A DNA stretch of 5,858 nucleotides from Marinilabiliales bacterium. GTDB taxonomy: Bacteria; Bacteroidota; Bacteroidia; Bacteroidales; BM523. A model generated the notes under the pieces. It saw only the letters and a program-made list of their open reading frames with translations. It was not told the origin of the DNA and did not search any database. Positions 1 to 5,858 of this stretch are shown piece after piece. Each line of letters starts with the position of its first letter. Position 1 is the stretch's first letter. The stretch spans positions 1-5,858 of the forward strand of contig PKSZ01000344.1 in assembly GCA_002869425.1 (NCBI GenBank). Reading direction: 5' to 3'. The position numbers and the translations under genes were made by a program.

Positions 1-2432
1 TCTTCAGTGATGATGGTTTCGTTTTCTTTTTCTCTGTGTTTGCCACCAAACTCTAATTCCAAAAGAGGCTTTGGGTGTTTTGTAATAAGAATGAGTTTGG
101 AGTCTTCATTACTGCCAATAAAAGATTGTTCTTTTTCGCTGTCTTCAACCTGGAAGCGTTTTATGTAAATGTAATTTTGATCTGCTTCGTAATAGACAGC
201 TGTAAAAATTTTATTGTCATTTAATTTTTCAATGTAAACAATATCGTCTTCATAGTGATTCGCCAATTCATAGGATGTTGTTCTGAAATAACCAGATTTG
301 GTTACCACTAAAATTTTGTCTGTTCCACTAAAAGTACCAAGGAAGCGGCCTCTTTCTTCTGTGTTTAAACGGAAAACGGCATCATCGAACCAGATTTTTC
401 GTCCACCCAGTGTGCTAACACCTTTTTCTTTCATCACAACTTTATGCACTTCATGCCGGGAAAGTAAATTACCTTGTGAATTCCTTCCTTTTATTGCAAG
501 TTCAGCGATATCGTATTCAAAAATTAGTTTTCTAAGCTTGGGCCTCGGCTTAAGATATACCTTAAGCACTTCAGCTTCACCATTTGGATTGGCAGAGAAA
601 TACAGGATTTTTGAATTGTCAGTTCCTTTGGTTACATCATATTCTTTATCGCGGGTTATACTTGTTACCGCAAATCTTTTAATGTATACTTTACCATACT
701 TTCCATCTCTGTAAACAGTATGGTAAATTGTTCGTTTGTCATTCTTTTTAAAAACAGCAATGTGAATAATATCTTTACCAGCAAAAGATTTCTCGCTTAC
801 TTTCGTAACCATATATTTTCCATTTCTCAGGAAAACAATTATATCGTCTATGTCTGAACAATCACAGACGTATTCTTCTTTTTTAAGACCGGTTCCAAAA
901 AACCCTTCTTTTTTATCCACATAGAGCTTTTCATTGGTCGCTACAACTTTCGTAGCAATAATGTTATCAAAGCTTCTGAGTTCTGTTTTTCTTTCTTTGC
1001 CTTTACCGTATTTCTTCTTAATTTCCTTGTAATAGTTAATTGTAAAATCTATGATATTGGCAATTTTATGTTCTATGTCCTTTATCTCTTCTTCAATTGC
1101 CCTGAGGTTTTCTTCTGCCTTAAATCTATCAAACTTTATTATTCTTCTGATTGGAATATCCATTAGCCGAACAACATCATCATCCGTAACTTCTCTTTTT
1201 AAATTTTTGGTATGAGGTTTTAGTTTTTTATGAATGATTTTTACAGAATCTTCATGGGTTTCAGCTTCTTCAATATCCCGATAAATTTTGTTATCGATAA
1301 ATATCTTTTCAAGGCTTAAGAAATGCCAATTTTCTTCCAGTTCTCCTTTTCTGATTTCCAGTTCGCGTCTTAGGAGGTTAACTGTATTGTTGGTTGCAAT
1401 TTCAAGAATTTCTTTAACATTAAGGAAATGAGGTTTATCCTCTTCAATAACGCAAGCATTGGGTGAAATTGATATTTCACAGTCGTTGAAGGCATACAGG
1501 GCATCGATTGTTTTGTCAGGAGATACACCGGCATTCAGATGTATTAATATTTCTACTTCTTCGGCTGTATTATCGTCAATTTTTTTGATTTTAATTTTTC
1601 CTTTATCGTTGGCCGAAATAATAGAATCGATAAGAGAAGTTGTTGTTTTGCCGTATGGTAATTCTTTGATTACCAGTGTTTTTTTGTCATTTTTTTCAAT
1701 TTTTGCTCTAATCCTAACTTTGCCACCACGTAAACCATTGTTATACCTTGAACAGTCGGCATAACCACCACCAGGAAAATCAGGGTAAATTTCGTATTCT
1801 TTATCCTTTAAAATGCAAATAGAAGCATCAATAAGCTCATTAAAATTATGCGGTAGTATTTTTGAAGATAGTCCCACAGCAATTCCTTCAACACCCTGAG
1901 CAAGCAAGAGGGGAAACTTAACAGGAAGAGCAATTGGTTCTTTGTTCCTTCCATCGTAGGATGCTTTCCAGAAGGTCGTTTTCGGATTGAAGACAACTTC
2001 AAGTGCAAATTTCGATAAGCGAGCTTCTATATAACGAGGTGCAGCTGCACTATCACCCGTTAGAATATTTCCCCAGTTTCCTTGTGTGTCCACCAGCAAG
2101 TCTTTTTGGCCCAGCTGAACCAGAGCATCACCAATGGAGGCATCTCCATGGGGATGAAATTGCATAGTATGACCAATGATGTTGGCAACTTTATTGTATC
2201 TGCCATCATCAAGGCGTTTCATAGCATGTAAAATCCTTCTGTGGACAGGTTTTAAACCATCATAAACATGAGGAACTGCTCTTTCCAGAATTACGTAAGA
2301 TGCATAATCAAGAAACCAGTCTTTATACATACCGGAAATATGAATAATACTGGAAGAATCATCCTTAATATCCTGATGATTTTCGATGTTTTCTTCTTTA
2401 GTATTTTCGCCTTTTTTTTCCTGATCTTTCAT
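1..2432 (-). CDS. parC: DNA topoisomerase IV subunit A, 3' end cut by window edge
   Basis: This is the DNA-cleaving A subunit of the type IIA enzyme that decatenates and relaxes chromosomes with ParE. The frame is uninterrupted for 810 codons and runs off the left edge, so the C-terminus is missing. The ATG at 2432 is the only ATG before the in-frame stop at 2504-2502. A charged tail of about 28 residues precedes the winged-helix breakage domain. Seen there: KPVHRRIL (61-68), HPHGDASIGDAL (93-104), QGNWGN (117-122) and APRYIEARL, with catalytic Arg133-Tyr134. QGNWGN favours ParC over GyrA, which usually has QGNFGS. Next come EGIAVGLSSKILPHN (182-196), an LPYGK element and charged coiled-coil helices. 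A GyrA-type beta-pinwheel starts near residue 487 and has a degenerate GyrA box, KGRNSQGN (648-655). The position matching E. coli GyrA Ser83 is Ala98; the Asp87 equivalent, Asp102, is kept. No parE lies directly upstream. Confidence 0.97.
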   Translation of the reverse strand, partial: MKDQEKKGENTKEENIENHQDIKDDSSSIIHISGMYKDWFLDYASYVILERAVPHVYDGLKPVHRRILHAMKRLDDGRYNKVANIIGHTMQFHPHGDASIGDALVQLGQKDLLVDTQGNWGNILTGDSAAAPRYIEARLSKFALEVVFNPKTTFWKASYDGRNKEPIALPVKFPLLLAQGVEGIAVGLSSKILPHNFNELIDASICILKDKEYEIYPDFPGGGYADCSRYNNGLRGGKVRIRAKIEKNDKKTLVIKELPYGKTTTSLIDSIISANDKGKIKIKKIDDNTAEEVEILIHLNAGVSPDKTIDALYAFNDCEISISPNACVIEEDKPHFLNVKEILEIATNNTVNLLRRELEIRKGELEENWHFLSLEKIFIDNKIYRDIEEAETHEDSVKIIHKKLKPHTKNLKREVTDDDVVRLMDIPIRRIIKFDRFKAEENLRAIEEEIKDIEHKIANIIDFTINYYKEIKKKYGKGKERKTELRSFDNIIATKVVATNEKLYVDKKEGFFGTGLKKEEYVCDCSDIDDIIVFLRNGKYMVTKVSEKSFAGKDIIHIAVFKKNDKRTIYHTVYRDGKYGKVYIKRFAVTSITRDKEYDVTKGTDNSKILYFSANPNGEAEVLKVYLKPRPKLRKLIFEYDIAELAIKGRNSQGNLLSRHEVHKVVMKEKGVSTLGGRKIWFDDAVFRLNTEERGRFLGTFSGTDKILVVTKSGYFRTTSYELANHYEDDIVYIEKLNDNKIFTAVYYEADQNYIYIKRFQVEDSEKEQSFIGSNEDSKLILITKHPKPLLELEFGGKHREKENETIITE

Positions 2433-2453
2433 CTTCCTATCATTTCTAATCTG

Positions 2454-2461
2454 CAAAAATA
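2454..2461 (-). promoter_or_regulatory. Candidate Bacteroidetes -7 box for parC
   Basis: On the minus strand this reads TATTTTTG, a full match to TAnnTTTG, the -7 consensus of the Bacteroidetes primary sigma factor. Transcription would begin around 2447-2449, giving a leader of about 15 nt before the ATG at 2432. I see no convincing TTTG -33 box at the expected distance of about 19-20 bp. In such AT-rich DNA the match could be chance. The 8-bp palindrome TGTTAACA (2465-2472) lies just upstream. Confidence 0.35.
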
Positions 2462-2524
2462 TTATGTTAACACCTAATAATGGCGCTTTACAACAGGGGT
2501 TTTATAATAATTTATTAACAATTG

Positions 2525-2562
2525 AAAGAAAAAAGGTATCCAGACATATGAATGGATACCTT
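2525..2562 (-). terminator. Rho-independent terminator of the ABC exporter gene
   Basis: A perfect 10-bp inverted repeat is formed by AAGGTATCCA (2533-2542) and TGGATACCTT (2553-2562) around a 10-nt loop. On the minus strand the stem runs directly into TTTTTTCTTT (2534-2525, overlapping the stem foot), the classic hairpin plus T-tract. It sits about 24 bp after the exporter's stop codon at 2586. The plus strand has no T-run after the stem, so it acts only in the minus direction. It should limit read-through into parC. Confidence 0.9.
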
Positions 2563-2585
2563 AACATTATCAATGATGTTTTTCT

Positions 2586-5500
2586 CTATTCTTTTTTCTT
2601 GAACATATTGGCCAGTTTATTGGTCCATGAAGATTCAAGAAGTTTTCTAAGGCCGTCAAATACCAATACAAAATACATAATGATGGTAGTTAACCAAATA
2701 ACCATTACATTAAACCAAGTTGTATCTATTTTGGTATTCCCAATTATTTTTACAGGAGAATAAAAATGTGCTCTTCCGAAGTTTGACTCGGGCATTTTAA
2801 AGATCGGGTCTGTAAGCTGGATAAGTCTGTTGTCTGCTTCAAGAATCTTATTCAACTCCTGTCTGTTTCTCAACAAATCTCGAAGATTGTAATTGAGGTT
2901 ATTATTCATCAATTCCACATATTCGTCTTTGCCTCCTTCCATATTGTCTATAAGACTTGTGGTGATTTCGTCCTTTTTCGATCTGTATTCATTGGTTTTT
3001 TTGCTAAAAATAGAACGGAGTTCGTCAAGATAGTTATTCGCTTTCTTTGCCAACTTGGAGTTGAATTTATCCATTGTAAATTCGTCTGTACAGCAGAAAC
3101 CGTTTAGGTCTTTGCGACCTGCTAATCTCTTTAATTCGTTTCGGATTAATAGCAGATCTTTTTCGTTTTCTTCAGCTTTTTCAGGATTGTCGAAATTTTT
3201 CTCAACATTGTTAATTTTTGACTTGATTTCAGGCAGCCACATTCCACTTATATAGCCGTATTCACTCATTTTTTGTTCAACATCGAAAAAGTGTTTTTCG
3301 TATTTATTGTTTTTGAACTGAGCAACAGCCAGTGCTTCATATGCCCATCTTGAAGTCATCATATCGCCAACAAATGGAACATAAACAAATGAAGATACAT
3401 TTTTATGTAGTTTGTCGAATTTCACAATAACACCACTTAATAAAAGCTGTGGTACCAGAATGAAAGGAATCAAGATATAAATAGTAACAACAGAATTTAG
3501 AGCTGAGGAGATATTCAGCCCAAGCATATTGGCAAAACAAGCAGTTGAAAACAGCACCATCCAATATGTTATAGTGAGTCCTTCAATTCCAAGGATTAGA
3601 TTTCCCAATAATACAAATGAGAGTGATTGTATGGCAGAAATAACAAACATTATCAATACCTTTGAATTGATATAGCTGAATCTACTTAAGTTTAGAAAGC
3701 TTTCTCTTTGAAGAATTTTCTTGTCTTTGATGATTTCCTCTGCGCTTACTGTCATACCAAGAAATAGTGCAACCACTACTGCCATAAACATATAAGCCGG
3801 GAGGTTTTCATTTTCACTGAATATATATTCATCTCCAGCGATGTACTTGGTGAAGTAACCCAAAATTACAGCAAGTAATGGGGCTTCCAGGAAGTTCAGC
3901 AGAAGATATTGCTTGTTTGTTAGTTTGGATAATACATCACGAACTGTGAATATTCTAAATTGTTTAAATTTTCCTGGAATTTTAAAATGACTTTCCGGAA
4001 TATCTCCCTTTTCAGGAATTGACTCAGGCTTTTTGTCTAGGTTTTCTCTATATAAGCTGTACCATTCCTTGGACGAGATTTTCCGATTACGCGTTAGTTT
4101 ACCATATTCATCAACAACCTTTGCTTCAAGTATTTGAAGAACCTGCTCTGGGTTTACATTACCGCAACACAAGCATTCACTTTCATCAGCATTAACATGG
4201 TTGGTCATCTTCTTGAAATATACTATGGCATCTACAGGATTACCATAATAAACTGCATGACCGCCTTTGTCCATAATTAAAAGCTTATCAAAAAGCTTAT
4301 AAATATCTGATGAAGGCTGGTGAATATTGATGATTACCAATCTACCTTTCAGAGCTTGTTCTTTAAGAAGGTCCATTACCATTTCTGAGTCGTTTGAAGA
4401 TAAGCCAGAAGTTGGTTCATCAACAAACATAACAGATGGTTCACGGATCAATTCAAGGGCTATATTCAAACGTTTTCTTTGTCCACCACTAATGAATTTA
4501 TTCAGGGGTCCACCTACTTTGAGGTTTCGTATTTCATATAATTCAAGATCCTGAAGAACTTTTGATGCTGCTTCATCCAGTTGCTCTTTGGTATAATCTG
4601 CAAAGCAAAGCTTGGCATTATAATAAAGATTTTGATATACAGTAAGTTCTTCAATCAAAAGATCATCCTGTGGGACAAAACCAATGATTCCTTCGAGCTC
4701 ATCTTTGTCGTCATACAGATCATATCCATTGATACGTATCTGACCACTTTTGATTTTCAGGTTTCCATTGAGGACATTTAACAGTGTTGATTTTCCAGCA
4801 CCACTACCACCCATTACTCCAATAAGCTGACCGGATTCTTCAACGAAATTAAATTTCTGGATTCCGTTTGTACTGTTTTTGAATTTGAATTCAATTTCTT
4901 CAGCAATGAAAGATATTTTAGTTTTAACCGTTGATTCAAGAAACTTTCCAACGATATCGCTATAATAAATAGGATTGATTTTACGGCTTCGTATAGAGGA
5001 CCCTTTAACCAGAATGTAAGCTCTTTTAGGGCTAATAATATGACCGTTAAGGTATAGTTCATCTTCTCCTACATATCCAAATGCATACATGTTTGTACTT
5101 TGAATATGCAGCATGATTATCTGGCCATTGATATTCTCACTATATATGTGTTTGATATCACCTTCATCAAAGAACTCGTTATTGTCGATGATAAGGACGT
5201 TGCTTTTATTTGGAATTTTGTCATACTTATCCAGAATAAGAGCTTTACAGTCTTCATATTCCTGTTGTGAAATATTAAAAGTATCTGCTACCGTTTTGAC
5301 AAATTCAACTTCATTATCGGTAATGTGTCCGCCAAAGTTGATAAACTCAAGCAGCTGTAGTAACACCAGTACTTTTTGCTCCTGACGCAGTTCTTCGTTG
5401 ATTTGTTCACAAATCATCAGTACTTTAACTGAGTTTGCAGACATTCTTTTCTTGCCTTTCTTGCTGTGATGTACAGCCATGTATTCTTCAAAAAGGCCTA

Positions 5501-5645
5501 AGTATTCATCTACAAGTTCCTGATTTAATTGTTGCTTGAGGTAGTCTCCAACAATTTTTTTACCAGACGAGCTTTCGTCGTCTTTGTCGAAGTTTGCAAT
5601 GATTGCAAACAACCGCATTAGTGCTTTTAATATTGATTCACTCAT
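2586..5645 (-). CDS. ABCG-type ABC exporter with TerB-like N-terminus and large extracytoplasmic loop
   Basis: This 1019-residue protein fuses ATPase and permease in the ABCG order (ATPase first), so it should work as a homodimeric inner-membrane exporter. Its substrate is unknown. Residues 1-138 are helical and resemble a TerB-like domain. Residues 150-237 are beta-rich and end in an FHA-like stretch (LYLNGHIIS ... GSSIR). The ATPase is intact: Walker A GGSGAGKST (279-287), Q-loop Gln326, signature ISGGQRKRL (385-393), Walker B VMFVDE with Glu410, and His442. A CLCCG motif (491-495) lies in the linker. Predicted helices are TM1 about 580-602, TM2 615-634, TM3 660-686, TM4 690-714, TM5 718-741 and TM6 976-997. 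SRWAYEAL (765-772) matches the usual ABCG segment after TM5. The TM5-TM6 loop of about 235 residues is charged and coiled-coil-like. The ATG at 5645 is the only one before the upstream in-frame stop; the leader is A-rich without a Shine-Dalgarno. A terminator follows. Confidence 0.95.
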   Translation of the reverse strand: MSESILKALMRLFAIIANFDKDDESSSGKKIVGDYLKQQLNQELVDEYLGLFEEYMAVHHSKKGKKRMSANSVKVLMICEQINEELRQEQKVLVLLQLLEFINFGGHITDNEVEFVKTVADTFNISQQEYEDCKALILDKYDKIPNKSNVLIIDNNEFFDEGDIKHIYSENINGQIIMLHIQSTNMYAFGYVGEDELYLNGHIISPKRAYILVKGSSIRSRKINPIYYSDIVGKFLESTVKTKISFIAEEIEFKFKNSTNGIQKFNFVEESGQLIGVMGGSGAGKSTLLNVLNGNLKIKSGQIRINGYDLYDDKDELEGIIGFVPQDDLLIEELTVYQNLYYNAKLCFADYTKEQLDEAASKVLQDLELYEIRNLKVGGPLNKFISGGQRKRLNIALELIREPSVMFVDEPTSGLSSNDSEMVMDLLKEQALKGRLVIINIHQPSSDIYKLFDKLLIMDKGGHAVYYGNPVDAIVYFKKMTNHVNADESECLCCGNVNPEQVLQILEAKVVDEYGKLTRNRKISSKEWYSLYRENLDKKPESIPEKGDIPESHFKIPGKFKQFRIFTVRDVLSKLTNKQYLLLNFLEAPLLAVILGYFTKYIAGDEYIFSENENLPAYMFMAVVVALFLGMTVSAEEIIKDKKILQRESFLNLSRFSYINSKVLIMFVISAIQSLSFVLLGNLILGIEGLTITYWMVLFSTACFANMLGLNISSALNSVVTIYILIPFILVPQLLLSGVIVKFDKLHKNVSSFVYVPFVGDMMTSRWAYEALAVAQFKNNKYEKHFFDVEQKMSEYGYISGMWLPEIKSKINNVEKNFDNPEKAEENEKDLLLIRNELKRLAGRKDLNGFCCTDEFTMDKFNSKLAKKANNYLDELRSIFSKKTNEYRSKKDEITTSLIDNMEGGKDEYVELMNNNLNYNLRDLLRNRQELNKILEADNRLIQLTDPIFKMPESNFGRAHFYSPVKIIGNTKIDTTWFNVMVIWLTTIIMYFVLVFDGLRKLLESSWTNKLANMFKKKE

Positions 5646-5679
5646 TTGGTTAGTTTTTAATGAGTTAATATAACCGATT

Positions 5680-5687
5680 CAAATTTA
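5680..5687 (-). promoter_or_regulatory. Candidate Bacteroidetes -7 box for the exporter gene (proximal)
   Basis: The minus strand reads TAAATTTG, matching TAnnTTTG. It would start transcription near 5673-5675, about 29 nt before the ATG at 5645. No good TTTG -33 box is visible at the standard spacing, so the promoter may be weak or activator-dependent, or the match may be chance. Its first four bases overlap one arm of the 5684-5703 palindrome, a position suited to repression. Confidence 0.4.
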
Positions 5688-5703
5688 ACAATAATTTGTT
5701 AAA
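5684..5703. promoter_or_regulatory. 20-bp palindrome, candidate operator
   Basis: TTTAACAA (5684-5691) and TTGTTAAA (5696-5703) are perfect 8-bp inverted arms around a 4-bp centre. The site lies 39 bp upstream of the exporter ATG and overlaps the proximal -7 candidate. Short arms with a small centre suit a dimeric regulator better than a terminator, and no T-tract follows on the minus strand. AT-rich DNA yields such palindromes by chance, so the call is tentative. No regulator gene lies in the window. Confidence 0.35.
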
Positions 5704-5729
5704 GGTTTTGTATAAAACACGAGCATAAT

Positions 5730-5737
5730 CAAATATA
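5730..5737 (-). promoter_or_regulatory. Candidate Bacteroidetes -7 box for the exporter gene (distal)
   Basis: The minus strand reads TATATTTG, a second TAnnTTTG match. It would give a leader of about 80 nt that contains the whole 5684-5703 palindrome. No clear -33 box is seen upstream. It is an alternative to the box at 5680-5687. Confidence 0.3.
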
Positions 5738-5815
5738 ATGGTGTTATTTGAAATGGATTTTTCGGCTTATCCCAGTGCAGTTTGTTTTTCCGCGCATCAT
5801 TTGTAACAAGCTGCC

Positions 5816-5858
5816 ATGATTGTACTCAATATCAACGATATTCAAAAAAATATTGAAA
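5816..5858 (+). CDS. Possible 5' end of a divergent gene, cut by window edge
   Basis: An ATG at 5816 opens a plus-strand frame that stays open to the window end and reads MIVLNINDIQKNIE. An in-frame TAA (5804-5806) sits just upstream, so the ATG would be the first available start. If real, the gene is divergent from the exporter with about 170 bp between the two starts. Fourteen codons are far too few to name a product. No ribosome site or TAnnTTTG box is visible ahead of it on the plus strand. A competing minus-strand frame covers the same bases, so this is a weak call. Confidence 0.3.
   Translation, partial: MIVLNINDIQKNIE

Noticed and set aside
1463..1480. Perfect 7-bp inverted repeat GTGAAAT-N4-ATTTCAC
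   Set aside because: Inside parC coding sequence, where it simply encodes the in-frame CEISIS stretch; no T-tract and likely chance.
298..1764. Plus-strand open frames at 298-714 and 1459-1764
   Set aside because: They lie antisense to the uninterrupted parC frame and their translations have no recognisable domain.
1808..2008. Minus-strand 66-codon frame
   Set aside because: Out-of-frame shadow inside the ParC catalytic domain; the main frame here carries the conserved motifs.
2465..2472. TGTTAACA palindrome upstream of parC, similar to the TTAACA of the exporter palindrome
   Set aside because: Too short to claim a shared operator in AT-rich DNA.
2268..2763. Plus-strand open frames spanning the parC-exporter gap
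   Set aside because: They mostly cover antisense coding DNA of the two genes and the terminator, and have no domain support.
4276..4302. Short direct repeat of AAAAGCTTAT
   Set aside because: Explained by the coding sequence for the similar KLFDKL residues in the exporter; only two copies.
4814..5062. Minus-strand 82-codon frame within the exporter gene
   Set aside because: Out-of-frame shadow; the exporter frame is continuous through it and includes the approach to Walker A.
5753..5806. Plus-strand 17-codon frame starting at 5753 and ending in TAA before the 5816 ATG
   Set aside because: Too short, no ribosome site, no attenuator hairpin or biased codons that would mark a leader peptide.

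Overview
The window looks like chromosomal DNA from a member of the Bacteroidetes (Bacteroidota), probably a low-GC marine or anaerobic lineage. Three things point there. The DNA is AT-rich. Both gene starts lack a usable Shine-Dalgarno sequence, and the upstream regions carry TAnnTTTG boxes, the Bacteroidetes -7 promoter element. The two proteins also resemble Bacteroidetes-type versions of their families. I cannot name a genus from sequence alone.

Layout: both large genes read on the minus strand. From right to left along transcription: (1) 5646-5858 is an AT-rich upstream region with a 20-bp palindrome and two candidate -7 boxes. It also holds an unexplained GC-richer segment at the right edge, which may be the start of a divergent gene or the remains of one. 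(2) 5645-2586 is a 1019-residue ABCG-type ABC exporter with an unusual architecture: TerB-like helical N-terminus, a beta-rich FHA-like region, the ATPase, a CxxCG cysteine motif, and a six-helix membrane domain with a very large TM5-TM6 loop. (3) 2562-2525 is a clear intrinsic terminator that closes this gene. (4) 2454-2461 is a candidate promoter for the next gene. (5) 2432 down to the left edge is topoisomerase IV subunit A (parC): 810 complete codons, with the C-terminus lost off the window.

The genes do not form an obvious pathway. The terminator and a separate candidate promoter suggest independent transcription. parC is a housekeeping gene for chromosome decatenation. The exporter's substrate is unknown. 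It is the most interesting object here, because it joins an apparent cytoplasmic sensing region to an ABCG transporter with an enlarged extracytoplasmic domain. I saw no RNA genes, mobile elements, CRISPR arrays or long repeats.
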